The translations under genes were made by a program, and so were the position numbers. Source: Alphaproteobacteria bacterium (lineage in GTDB: Bacteria; Pseudomonadota; Alphaproteobacteria; RS24). Taken from it: a stretch of DNA of 9,387 nt. Below are positions 1-6,997 of this stretch, one piece after another. The notes below the pieces were generated by a model. The model did no database searches. It was not told the origin of the DNA and saw only the letters and a list, made by a program, of their open reading frames with translations. Numbering within the stretch: the stretch's first letter is position 1; each line of letters starts with the position of its first letter. Where the stretch lies: assembly GCA_009920875.1 (NCBI GenBank), contig RFZE01000051.1, positions 1-9,387 on the forward strand, given 5' to 3'.

Positions 1-506
1 GCGTAAAGCACCGGAAAATCCAATTGCTCGGAGGTTGCATCGAGCGAGACAAATAAATCAAACACTTCATCAATCACTTCATCGGGGCGGCCGTCAGGGC
101 GGTCGACCTTATTAATGACGACAATCGGGCGTAGCCCTTGCGCCAATGCTTTGCCGAGCACGAATTTGGTTTGCGGCATCGGTCCTTCCGCCGCATCGGT
201 CAGCAAAATCACGCCATCGGCCATATCCAAAACGCGCTCCACCTCGCCGCCAAAATCGGCATGGCCCGGCGTGTCGATAATATTGATGCGCGTCTCGTTC
301 CAAATCACCGAGGTCGGTTTGGCGAGAATGGTGATGCCGCGCTCTTTTTCCAAATCACCGCTATCCATCAGCCGCTCATCGACCGCTTGATTGTCGCGAA
401 ACAGACCGGTCTGCTTCAAAATCGCGTCAATGAGCGTGGTTTTGCCATGGTCGACATGAGCGATAATGGCAATATTGCGAAGATTTTCTGCCGCAGTGAG
501 GGACAT
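1..506 (-). CDS. typA: GTP-binding protein TypA/BipA, N-terminal part (runs off window)
   Basis: Translational GTPase of the TypA/BipA family, a ribosome-binding factor linked to 50S assembly and stress adaptation. Only the first 168 codons are in the window; the gene continues beyond position 1. Visible G-domain motifs: G1 AHVDHGKTT at residues 16-24, the switch I stretch RGITILAK at 56-63, G3 DTPGHADFGGEVERVL at 78-93, and G4 NKVD at 132-135. The GGEVERVL continuation and EGPMPQTKF (107-115) separate TypA from LepA and EF-G. The ATG at 506-504 is chosen because MSLTAAENLRNIAII matches the usual TypA N-terminus and an AAAGG lies about 7 nt upstream. The gene begins 52 nt after tRNA-Phe, so it may share that promoter or have its own. 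Confidence 0.96.
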   Translation of the reverse strand, partial: MSLTAAENLRNIAIIAHVDHGKTTLIDAILKQTGLFRDNQAVDERLMDSGDLEKERGITILAKPTSVIWNETRINIIDTPGHADFGGEVERVLDMADGVILLTDAAEGPMPQTKFVLGKALAQGLRPIVVINKVDRPDGRPDEVIDEVFDLFVSLDATSEQLDFPVLY

Positions 507-558
507 GAGCGCGCCTTTTCAATAGTGGGGCCGGGCTTGATGAGGAAGCTTCAAAAAA

Positions 559-634
<76 letters not shown>

Positions 635-669
635 ATATGGCGGCTTTGCAGCCCCCTTTAAGTGAGGCG

Positions 670-698
670 TTTATAGGCCATGCGTTTGCCGCTGTCCA
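670..698 (-). promoter_or_regulatory. Sigma-70-type promoter for tRNA-Phe
   Basis: On the minus strand TGGACA (698-693) and TATAAA (675-670) are separated by exactly 17 nt. Each hexamer matches the sigma-70 consensus at five of six positions. The predicted start is about 30 nt before the tRNA-Phe 5' end. The GC-rich CGCC just after the -10 resembles the discriminator of growth-rate-controlled stable-RNA promoters; that part is inference. Transcription could also continue into typA. Confidence 0.65.
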
Positions 699-714
699 GC
701 CGCGCTGACCTTGA

Positions 715-915
715 TTAATGCAGTTCATCGGGCCTGTCTTGTTCGGCCAATGCGGTTTCAATTTCAGCGTCAAAATCATCGGGCGGTTCAACCGCCGGCA
801 CGGCATATTGCCCGCCCATCCAGCGATGCAAATCGACATCGGCGCAGCGTTTCGAACAAAAGGGCCGAAACTTGGCTGCCGTTTCAGCCGCTTTGCAAAT
901 CGGGCATTTAGCCAT
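715..915 (-). CDS. yacG: DNA gyrase inhibitor YacG (zinc-binding)
   Basis: Small YacG-family zinc protein of 66 aa. In E. coli YacG binds GyrB and inhibits DNA supercoiling. The four zinc ligands are visible as C4-x2-C7 and C20-x3-C24. The family signature FRPFCSKRCADVDLHRWM runs from about residue 16 to 33, followed by an acidic tail (DDFDAEIETALAEQDRPDE). The ATG at 915-913 lies inside the end of the RNase gene, overlapping it by 8 nt in another frame, so translation is probably coupled. YacG next to an RNase E/G-family gene is a common alphaproteobacterial arrangement. The gene ends 80 nt before tRNA-Phe and is probably the last protein gene of the operon. Confidence 0.93.
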   Translation of the reverse strand: MAKCPICKAAETAAKFRPFCSKRCADVDLHRWMGGQYAVPAVEPPDDFDAEIETALAEQDRPDELH

Positions 916-2152
916 TGGCCGCCCCGTTTTGCCGGAGCGCTTCGGCCAAAGTCATGACCTCGCGCCGCCGCGTCATTTCAACCACGCCAAACTCAGACAT
1001 CGGGCCGATGCGCACGGGATTTTTATCGCCGTCAAACCCCTCATCAAGCGCTTTCAACACTGCCTCATGGGCGCTTTCATCATTCATATCGATAAAATCA
1101 ATGGCCACCAAGCCGCCCAATGCGCGCAAGCGAATTTGTTTGGCAATGGCGGCGGCGGCTTGCAAATTGACGGCCAGCGCATCGTCCTCGGCACTGCCCG
1201 AATTGACGTCAATCGTCGTCATGGCTTCGGTCGTTTCAATCATCAGCCAAGCACCTGACGGCAGGTCAAGACGCGGCGATAAGGCTTTGTCCAATTGACC
1301 GGCTACATCATGGCGGTCAAACAATATTTCATCACCCTCGGCGCCGCTTAATATATCGGCCAGAGCGGGCATGTGCTGGCGCATAAAGCCTTTGGCGACG
1401 GCCAGAGCCGCCGCCCCCTCAACCACCACGGCTTGCGTATCGGCGCGCACCAAATCGCGCAACGCTTTTTCGACCGGCCCCAAATCTTCATGAATAAGAC
1501 AGGGCGGCTCGGCATTTTCGGCGCGTTCCAAAAGCGCTTCCCATTGTGCCGCCACATTGGCCATATCGGCAGCCAGCGCCTCAATATCTTGTCCCGCCGC
1601 AGCGGTGCGCAGCACCCAGCCCGACGGCCCGTCCATGCCCTCAACATCAACCGCATCGACGCCGTCACCGGCGCGTATTTTTTCAGCCAGTTCGGTCAGG
1701 CGGGTGCGCTCGGTTTCATCTTCAATTTGCCGCGACACGGCAATGCGCGAACGGCACGGGGCCAACACCACACCGCGCCCCGCCAATGTCACATCAGCTG
1801 TCACTTGTGCGCCCTTATCACCTTGCGGCGGACGGGTAACCTGCACCAACACCGTATCGCCATCTTCGACACAATCTTCAATCGGCGTGTCGCGTGTCGC
1901 TTCGGGCAGCAAGGCGCGTGCTTCGCGCGCGCCCAGAAAGGCACTTTTGTCAAATCCGATATCGACGAAAGCGGCTTGCAAGCGGTCGACAACACGCTCT
2001 ACACGCGCCAAATAAATCTGTCCGACCATGGAGATTTCGGCCTCCGCCTTGCCCAAAGGCGCAGCCTGCATGGATACCAAAACACCGCCTTCAATATGCG
2101 CCACGCGCAGCAAGCCGTTCTCAACACTCATTAAAATTTCATGCGCCATCAT
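908..2152 (-). CDS. Ribonuclease E/G family protein, short form without zinc-link
   Basis: Endoribonuclease of the RNase E/G family, expected to cut single-stranded AU-rich RNA during rRNA/tRNA maturation or mRNA decay. At 414 aa it holds the S1-like domain (about residues 38-125, beginning VGQIYLARV) and the DNase I-like catalytic part. The magnesium-binding aspartates are visible in TTIDVNSG (D315) and VAIDFIDM (D352), matching E. coli RNase E D303 and D346. After VVEMTRRREV (391-399) the protein stops within about 15 residues. The CPxC zinc-link that joins RNase E/G dimers is absent, as is the RNase E scaffold tail. A purine-rich AGAAGAG precedes the ATG at 2152; a second ATG follows immediately. 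It starts 27 nt after maf and overlaps yacG by 8 nt. A 'rng' label would be reasonable, but true RNase G carries the zinc-link, so no symbol is given. Confidence 0.9.
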   Translation of the reverse strand: MMAHEILMSVENGLLRVAHIEGGVLVSMQAAPLGKAEAEISMVGQIYLARVERVVDRLQAAFVDIGFDKSAFLGAREARALLPEATRDTPIEDCVEDGDTVLVQVTRPPQGDKGAQVTADVTLAGRGVVLAPCRSRIAVSRQIEDETERTRLTELAEKIRAGDGVDAVDVEGMDGPSGWVLRTAAAGQDIEALAADMANVAAQWEALLERAENAEPPCLIHEDLGPVEKALRDLVRADTQAVVVEGAAALAVAKGFMRQHMPALADILSGAEGDEILFDRHDVAGQLDKALSPRLDLPSGAWLMIETTEAMTTIDVNSGSAEDDALAVNLQAAAAIAKQIRLRALGGLVAIDFIDMNDESAHEAVLKALDEGFDGDKNPVRIGPMSEFGVVEMTRRREVMTLAEALRQNGAANG

Positions 2153-2179
2153 ATTTCACTCTTCTGCGGAAAATAATCC

Positions 2180-2740
2180 TTAGCTCGATCGGAAGCCAGC
2201 AGCTTGTAACAAATTGGCCGTCTCAAACAAGGGCAAACCGACAATATTGCTGTAAGAGCCGGTAATTTGACTGATAAAGGCGGCGGCCTGACCTTGAATG
2301 GCGTAACCGCCGGCTTTGCCCTGCCATTCACCGGCCGCCAGATAAGCCTCAATATCTTCAGCCCCCAAGCGCCGCATCTGCACGCGGCTGGTCACCACAC
2401 GCTGCCAATGGCGCGCGCCATCAATCAAACAAATGCCGCTATGCACGCGATGACCGCGCCCCGACATGAGCTGCAAACAAGCACGCGCCTCCGCTACGCT
2501 TTCGCATTTCGGCAAAATGCGCCGACCGACGCCGACCACCGTATCGGCGGCCAAAACCAAAGCGTCTTGTTCTTGCATCGCAATGGCCGCGGCTTTTTCA
2601 AATGCCAAACGTTTGGCCAAAGCACGCGGCACTTCGCGCGGGCGCGGTGTTTCATCAATATTGGCGGCAATGATGCGCGACGGGGTGACATTGATTTGCG
2701 CCAACAAATCAACGCGACGGGGGCTGGCACTGGCCAGCAC
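2180..2740 (-). CDS. maf: Maf-like nucleoside triphosphate pyrophosphatase
   Basis: Maf/YhdE/YceF-family pyrophosphatase that hydrolyses non-canonical or excess nucleoside triphosphates to monophosphates. The N-terminal LASASPRR (2-9) forms the phosphate-binding loop, and AADTVV (64-69) holds the catalytic Asp66. GKAGGYAIQG (141-150) and GSYSNIVGLP (161-170) are typical of the dTTP/UTP-type (YhdE-like) branch; that specificity is inference. At 186 aa it is slightly short of the usual 190-200. The only conventional start is GTG at 2740-2738, 7 nt after the infA stop, without a clear Shine-Dalgarno sequence, so coupling to infA is likely. The frame stays open upstream, reading NKQLV just before LASASPRR, but has no ATG, GTG or TTG there. 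The true N-terminus is therefore less certain than the gene. Confidence 0.93.
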   Translation of the reverse strand: MLASASPRRVDLLAQINVTPSRIIAANIDETPRPREVPRALAKRLAFEKAAAIAMQEQDALVLAADTVVGVGRRILPKCESVAEARACLQLMSGRGHRVHSGICLIDGARHWQRVVTSRVQMRRLGAEDIEAYLAAGEWQGKAGGYAIQGQAAAFISQITGSYSNIVGLPLFETANLLQAAGFRSS

Positions 2741-2747
2741 AAGCTGT

Positions 2748-2966
2748 TTATTTGAAGCGATAGGTAATGCGTCCCTTGGTCAGGTCATATGGTGTCATTT
2801 CCACCAAAACCTTGTCACCTGCCAATACACGAATACGGTTTTTACGCATTTTACCGGCCGTATGGGCAATCACTTCATGGTCGTTTTCCAATTTCACGCG
2901 AAACGTCGCATTGGGCAGTAATTCTACCACCGTTGCGTTAAACTCCAGAAGTTCTTCTTTAGCCAT
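2748..2966 (-). CDS. infA: Translation initiation factor IF-1
   Basis: IF-1, an OB-fold protein that binds the 30S A site during initiation. It is exactly 72 aa, the standard length. The family pattern is clear: MAKEELLEFNATVVELLPN at the start, FRVKLENDHEVIAHTAGKMRKNRIRV (about 22-47), then GDKVLVEMTPYDLTKGRITYRFK at the end. AGGTAGG lies about 5 nt before the ATG and is a good ribosome-binding site. It follows the UPF0262 gene after 76 nt, the widest gap in the operon, so an internal promoter is possible. I see only a poor candidate there (TTGATT, 17 nt, CATTCT). maf follows 7 nt after its stop. Confidence 0.98.
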   Translation of the reverse strand: MAKEELLEFNATVVELLPNATFRVKLENDHEVIAHTAGKMRKNRIRVLAGDKVLVEMTPYDLTKGRITYRFK

Positions 2967-2978
2967 AATGCCTACCTG

Positions 2979-3035
2979 TTAAATTTGCCGGAGAATGGCC
3001 AAGAGTGGCACATAAATCAACTGTTTTTTGGTCAT
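2979..3035 (-). other. Candidate 18-codon micro-ORF, possible phosphatase-gene remnant
   Basis: In the gap between the UPF0262 gene and infA, ATG at 3035-3033 opens an 18-codon frame (MTKKQLIYVPLLAILRQI) ending in TAA. GGTGA, overlapping the UPF0262 stop codon, lies 7 nt upstream and could serve as a ribosome-binding site. Many alphaproteobacteria have a low-molecular-weight phosphatase-like gene here (recalled, not checked). The spacing V-P-x5-R resembles that family's V-C-x5-R loop with the cysteine replaced. A frame this short can arise by chance, so it may be neither translated nor a remnant. Confidence 0.2.
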
Positions 3036-3042
3036 TTCGCTT

Positions 3043-3528
3043 TCACCCGCGCATTTGCAAAACCGATATCAGCGTGAACAAGCGCCGCGCCGTATCATCA
3101 TCAAGCGTCACCCTATCGGCAAGGCTGGTTTTCAAAAGCTCGGCGCTTTCATTGTGCAAAGCGCGGCGCGCCTGATCAATGGTCTCAACGCGCTCCGGCG
3201 TGGCATTGCGCATGGCTTCGAAATAGCTTTCGCAAATCATGAAATAATCGCGAATATTACGCCGCAAAGGGCGCATGGACAGCTCTATTCGGCTCAGCGC
3301 CGCGCCTTCCCTATCGGAGACGGCAAACACAATGCCACGATCGGCCAAAGAGAGTTTCAACCGATAAGGCCCGGATGGCCCATCGACCAAAGCGAAATGA
3401 TTGTTCTCCAAAATATCGAAAATGGCGACACGGCGCTCATGCTCCAAATCGGCATTGCGCGCCGTCAAAGCCGGGTCATCAAGCGACAAATGCACCAGCT
3501 GCTCTGCTTTTTCGCCTGTCACACTCAT
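3043..3528 (-). CDS. UPF0262 family protein, function unknown
   Basis: Member of UPF0262, an uncharacterised family largely confined to Alphaproteobacteria and usually found directly after hisD, as here. It has 161 aa, the usual family size. Recognisable stretches are DLEHERRVAIFDILENNHF (about 27-45), GPYRLKLSLADRGIVF (53-68), and RPLRRNIRDYFMICESYFEA (86-105). A helical C-terminal half follows. It has no signal peptide and no membrane segment, so it is probably cytoplasmic. The hisD stop TGA is followed immediately by this ATG with no intervening base, so translation is probably coupled. Its operon partners suggest only co-expression with growth-related genes. I do not assign a function. 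Confidence 0.85.
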   Translation of the reverse strand: MSVTGEKAEQLVHLSLDDPALTARNADLEHERRVAIFDILENNHFALVDGPSGPYRLKLSLADRGIVFAVSDREGAALSRIELSMRPLRRNIRDYFMICESYFEAMRNATPERVETIDQARRALHNESAELLKTSLADRVTLDDDTARRLFTLISVLQMRG

Positions 3529-4839
3529 TCAGCTATCGCGTCCCATATTTAGGCGAATGGAAATCGAGCGGCCATGCGCCTGCAAACCCTCTTCTTCGGC
3601 CAAGCGCACCGCTGCCGGGCCGATAGCGGCCAGCGCATCGGCATCGCATTTGACGAGACTTGAGCGCTTCATGAAATCAAGCACCGACAGACCCGATGCA
3701 TAGCGCGCCGCGCGCGCCGTCGGCAAAACATGATTGGGGCCGGCAATATAATCGCCAATCGCTTCCGGCGTGTGGCGACCCAGAAAAATCGCTCCGGCAT
3801 GGCGAATTTTATCAGCCATTGTGTCGGGCTCGGCAACAGCCAGTTCGAGATGCTCCGGCGCCAATTGATTGACCAATTCAGGGGCTTGGGCGTGCAAATC
3901 ATCGACCACCAAAATGGCACCGAAATTTTCCCAACTGGCACGTGCAATATCTTGCCGCGGCAAGGTTTTAAGAGCGCTTTCGACCGCCGCCGCCACCGCA
4001 TCGGCATAGGCTTCATCGTCACAAATCAATATGGATTGCGCCACTTCATCATGCTCAGCTTGGCTCAATAAATCAGCCGCCATCCATGCCGGATCGTTTT
4101 CCTGGTCAGCCACCACGAGAATTTCCGACGGGCCGGCAATCATATCAATACCGACTTGCCCGAAAACTTGTTTTTTGGCCGCTGCCACATAAGCATTGCC
4201 CGGCCCGACAATGACATTGACCGGCGCAATGCTCTTGGTCCCATAGGCCAAAGCGGCAATGGCTTGTGCTCCGCCAATGCGGTAAATCTCATCAACACCG
4301 GCCAGCTTGGCCGCGACCAAAACCAGCGGGTTAATCTGCCCGTCTGGCGTCGGCACAACCATGACAACGCGCCCGACACCGGCAACGCGCGCCGGAATGG
4401 CGTTCATCAATACGCTGGAAGGATAATTGGCCAGCCCGCCCGGCACATAAAGACCAGCCGCATCGACCGGCGTCCAACGATGGCCCATTTCAACCCCGGC
4501 CGCATCGGTGAAGCGCGCATCTTCGGGCTTTTGCCGCAAGTGGAAATCGCTAATGCGTTGCGCCGCCAATTCCAAAGCCGCTTTGATTTCCGGCGCACAA
4601 GCCTGCATGGCCGCGTCAATCTCATCATCGCCAATGCGCAAAGTCTCGGCGTTCAATGTCTGACGGTCATATTTTTCCGTCAGCGCGATGAGCGCGTCAT
4701 CGCCGCGCTGGCGCACATCATCAATAATGGCGGCCACCGCCTCATTGACATCGACCGATTGCTCACGCTTCATCGCCTGCAGCGCCGCAAAACGGCCGGC
4801 AAAATCCTCATCATTAATATGGGCGCGCAAAAAGCTCAT
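3529..4839 (-). CDS. hisD: Histidinol dehydrogenase
   Basis: Zinc-dependent dehydrogenase that oxidises L-histidinol to L-histidine in two NAD-dependent steps, the last reactions of histidine synthesis. Key residues align with E. coli HisD: Q260 and H263 in SQAEHDEVAQS (zinc site), E329-H330 in QLAPEHLEL (acid-base pair), D363 in EAIGDYIAGPNHVLPT, and H422 in GLQAHGRSISIR. VGPGNAYV (211-218) and AGPSEI (235-240) are further family signatures. The frame is open to 5025, but those extra 62 codons overlap the DUF2948 gene and look unlike HisD. The ATG at 4839 gives a 436-aa protein of normal length with GGAAGAGTAGGG just upstream. It begins 4 nt after the DUF2948 stop. No other his gene is nearby, which is usual in this group. 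Confidence 0.97.
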   Translation of the reverse strand: MSFLRAHINDEDFAGRFAALQAMKREQSVDVNEAVAAIIDDVRQRGDDALIALTEKYDRQTLNAETLRIGDDEIDAAMQACAPEIKAALELAAQRISDFHLRQKPEDARFTDAAGVEMGHRWTPVDAAGLYVPGGLANYPSSVLMNAIPARVAGVGRVVMVVPTPDGQINPLVLVAAKLAGVDEIYRIGGAQAIAALAYGTKSIAPVNVIVGPGNAYVAAAKKQVFGQVGIDMIAGPSEILVVADQENDPAWMAADLLSQAEHDEVAQSILICDDEAYADAVAAAVESALKTLPRQDIARASWENFGAILVVDDLHAQAPELVNQLAPEHLELAVAEPDTMADKIRHAGAIFLGRHTPEAIGDYIAGPNHVLPTARAARYASGLSVLDFMKRSSLVKCDADALAAIGPAAVRLAEEEGLQAHGRSISIRLNMGRDS

Positions 4840-4843
4840 AACC

Positions 4844-5275
4844 CTACTCTTCCAAATCGTGCTGCGGACGCGATGATGCGGCCCACGGAGCGGTAATATC
4901 TTCCAATATGGCCTCACAGGCCTCAACTGCCAAGCGTATCTCGCCACCGCCGGCAAATTGCAAGGCAAATTCACCCTCCGGCAAGGCGCGCGGTTCAAAC
5001 GCAATGGCCAAGAGCGCAACGACACCGTCGCGGCGCGTCAGATTGAGTTTCTTTTGCCTGATGGCGGCGACATTGGCAAGCTGCAGCGCACTGCGCACCC
5101 GCATCGGCGCGCCGTCATGTTCCCAGCAAAAGCGATTGAACAAAATGACAAAGCGCTTTTCATCGGCCAGATAAGCCATATCGCCAATCTGCGCCACCGC
5201 ATCTTGTAAATAGCTCGAGATGACGCGCATATCCTCAGCGCTGCGCCCGTAAAGTTTCAGCGCTTCGGAACTCAT
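4844..5275 (-). CDS. DUF2948 family protein, function unknown
   Basis: A 143-aa protein that I recognise as the DUF2948 family of Alphaproteobacteria, normally found between murA and hisD. Conserved-looking stretches are LKLYGRSAEDMRVISSYLQDAV (about 6-27), the aromatic run RFVILFNRFCWEH (41-53), and GEIRLAVEACEAILEDI (110-126). There is no signal peptide or transmembrane segment; a soluble mixed alpha/beta fold is likely. ATG at 5275-5273 overlaps the murA stop in an ATGA arrangement (4 nt), and the stop lies 4 nt before hisD. This tight packing argues for coupled translation. The biochemical role is unknown. Confidence 0.82.
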   Translation of the reverse strand: MSSEALKLYGRSAEDMRVISSYLQDAVAQIGDMAYLADEKRFVILFNRFCWEHDGAPMRVRSALQLANVAAIRQKKLNLTRRDGVVALLAIAFEPRALPEGEFALQFAGGGEIRLAVEACEAILEDITAPWAASSRPQHDLEE

Positions 5276-6543
5276 GCGCTTTGCCGCCAGATTTTTGCGC
5301 CGACAGCGGATAATTTCTCTTCAATCCGCTCATAGCCGCGGTCGAGATGATAGACCCGCGATATGCGCGTTTCCCCCTCCGCCATCAAGCCGGCAATCAC
5401 CAATGTCACCGAGGCGCGCAAATCTGTGGCCATGACCGGCGCGCCATAAAGTTTTTCAACCCCGGTGACAATCGCCGTATCGCCTTCCAAAGAAATATCG
5501 GCGCCCAGCCGCGCCAATTCCTGCACATGCATGAAGCGGTTTTCAAATATCGTCTCGCGAATGCGCGACACGCCATCGGCGCAACACATCAGCCCCATAA
5601 ACGGCGCTTGCAAATCAGTGGCAAAGCCGGGATAGGGCTCGGTGGTAATCGGTGTCGCTTGCGGGCGGGTTTGCGGACCTTTGACATGCAGACCCTGCGC
5701 GCTGTCGGTCAATTCGGCACCGGCCAACCGCATGGCCGGTGCCAGCGCCCCCAATGCCGCTTCATCAATTCCGGTCAGGGTGACATCGCCCGCCGTGGCG
5801 GCAACGGCCAGCGCAAACGCCCCCGCCTCAATGCGGTCGCGCGTTACCGTGTGGTCAGCGCCCGACAATCTATCGACCCCTTGAATGGTCAATATGCGTG
5901 TGCCGAGCCCGTCAATTTTGGCTCCCATGGCCTGCAAACAGCGCCCGACATCGACCACTTCCGGCTCGGTTGCGGCATTGGTGATGACGCTTTCGCCCTT
6001 GGCCAAACACGCCGCCATCATCAGCACATGGGTCGCGCCGACCGAGACGAAAGGAAAATCGACGCGCGCGCCTTTTAGCCCGCCTTGCGCCGTAGCGTTC
6101 ACATAGCCGCCTTCGACATTTATATCGGCTCCCATGGCGGCCAGCCCGTTCAAATATAAATCGACCGGCCTTGTGCCAATGGCGCAGCCGCCGGGCAATG
6201 AGACTTGCGCCTCATGGGCGCGCGCCAAAATCGGCCCCAACACCCAAAAGCTGGCGCGCATTTTTGACACCCATTCATAAGAAGCCCGCGTGCTGGCCAA
6301 ATCCGCCGCATGCACATTGATGCCCTCGCCCGGCCCTTGGCCGAACTCCTCAACCTCAGCACCCAATTCGCGCAATATTTTGGCCAATGTGCGCGTATCA
6401 GCCAATCGCGGTGTGCCGCGCAAGGTGAGTTTTTCATCTGTGAGCAGCCCCGCCACCATGAGCGGCAAAACGGCGTTTTTCGAACCCGAAACGGCAATCT
6501 CACCGCTTAACTTGCGCCCGCCGGAAATGACAATCTCATCCAC
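5272..6543 (-). CDS. murA: UDP-N-acetylglucosamine 1-carboxyvinyltransferase
   Basis: Cytoplasmic MurA transfers enolpyruvate from PEP to UDP-GlcNAc, the first committed step of peptidoglycan synthesis. The protein has 423 aa, the usual length. K22-N23 lie in VSGSKNAVLP. The catalytic cysteine is C120 in LPGGCAIGTRPVDLY, so fosfomycin, which alkylates this residue, would be expected to react. D310 in ATDLQAPF and R402 in HLDRGYERI match E. coli D305 and R397. The start is GTG at 6543-6541, with AAGGAA 7 nt upstream. The nearby ATG two codons in is out of frame. It overlaps the preceding 46-aa gene by 8 nt and the DUF2948 gene by 4 nt. Confidence 0.97.
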   Translation of the reverse strand: MDEIVISGGRKLSGEIAVSGSKNAVLPLMVAGLLTDEKLTLRGTPRLADTRTLAKILRELGAEVEEFGQGPGEGINVHAADLASTRASYEWVSKMRASFWVLGPILARAHEAQVSLPGGCAIGTRPVDLYLNGLAAMGADINVEGGYVNATAQGGLKGARVDFPFVSVGATHVLMMAACLAKGESVITNAATEPEVVDVGRCLQAMGAKIDGLGTRILTIQGVDRLSGADHTVTRDRIEAGAFALAVAATAGDVTLTGIDEAALGALAPAMRLAGAELTDSAQGLHVKGPQTRPQATPITTEPYPGFATDLQAPFMGLMCCADGVSRIRETIFENRFMHVQELARLGADISLEGDTAIVTGVEKLYGAPVMATDLRASVTLVIAGLMAEGETRISRVYHLDRGYERIEEKLSAVGAKIWRQSA

Positions 6544-6676
6544 TGTCTTTTTCCTTTTCAGCGCCCTGCGCCGCGCGTTTGGCCGCTTTGCGGCGTTTCA
6601 AATTTTCGCGCAAAGCCGCCGCCAGCTTTTCTTGGCGGTCGGTTTTTTTATCGCTTGGTTTCGGCTCATTGCTCAT
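6536..6676 (-). CDS. Small basic helical protein, 46 aa, function unknown
   Basis: Short gene just upstream of murA encoding 46 residues that begin MSNEPKPSDKKTDRQEK and continue through a predicted helix with LRENLKRRKAAKRAA (22-36). It has 14 Lys/Arg against 8 Asp/Glu, is low in aromatic residues and has no membrane segment. Support for reality: AAGAAAGG lies about 5 nt before the ATG at 6676-6674, the preceding gene stops 14 nt upstream, and its end overlaps the murA GTG start by 8 nt. Short basic proteins with a similar RxNLxRRK helix are common in alphaproteobacterial genomes, but I cannot name a family. It could bind nucleic acid; that is a guess from charge. Confidence 0.72.
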   Translation of the reverse strand: MSNEPKPSDKKTDRQEKLAAALRENLKRRKAAKRAAQGAEKEKDSG

Positions 6677-6690
6677 GCCCTTTCTTAATA

Positions 6691-6960
6691 TCATTCGGGC
6701 AGCTTGTCATGCTTCGACACCACGCCGCGTGTCCAGCCTGCGCCGTGCCAATCGGGGCGCAGAAATATCTCGCGCCCGCCGCATGGCGCGCAGCGAAATT
6801 TATGCTTCACCGCAGAGAGCGGCGCATCACCATATTTTTTGTATAAGGGGGCAGCGGCCACCACCTTATGATGGCTGCAGCTTTCGCACCAAACCCAGAG
6901 ATTTAACCGACGCTCTACCAACCAGCCGAGGCGCACCGGCTCTACCGACGCTTTTCGCAT
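6691..6960 (-). CDS. Zinc-ribbon-like protein, 89 aa, function unknown
   Basis: Unrecognised small protein at the head of the murA operon. It has two CxxC knuckles, C25-x2-C28 (CESCSHH) and C57-x2-C60 (CAPCGG), 28 residues apart, the layout of a zinc ribbon. The C-terminal part, FRCAPCGGREIFLRPDWHG (about 55-73), looks like a conserved family block. It is rich in basic residues and tryptophan and has no membrane segment. The frame extends 10 codons further to TTG at 6990, but the ATG at 6960 is preferred. The extra stretch (MFLFVEACCV) is low-complexity and lies under the candidate promoter. No strong Shine-Dalgarno sequence is seen. It stops 14 nt before the next gene, so co-transcription is likely. 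Confidence 0.68.
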   Translation of the reverse strand: MRKASVEPVRLGWLVERRLNLWVWCESCSHHKVVAAAPLYKKYGDAPLSAVKHKFRCAPCGGREIFLRPDWHGAGWTRGVVSKHDKLPE

Positions 6961-6997
6961 GACGCAACACGCTTCAACAAACAAGAACAAAAAAAGA

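Noticed and set aside
1373..2134. 253-codon plus-strand open frame
   Set aside because: Antisense to the RNase E/G-family gene. It has no recognisable family and no ribosome-binding site; long antisense frames are expected from this codon usage.
4156..4896. 246-codon plus-strand open frame
   Set aside because: Antisense to hisD, rich in Arg, Asn and His with no domain pattern.
4840..5025. 62-codon N-terminal extension of hisD
   Set aside because: It overlaps the DUF2948 gene, does not resemble HisD, and the ATG at 4839 has its own ribosome-binding site and gives the normal length.
5347..6078. 243-codon plus-strand open frame
   Set aside because: Antisense to murA, whose catalytic residues are all intact on the other strand.
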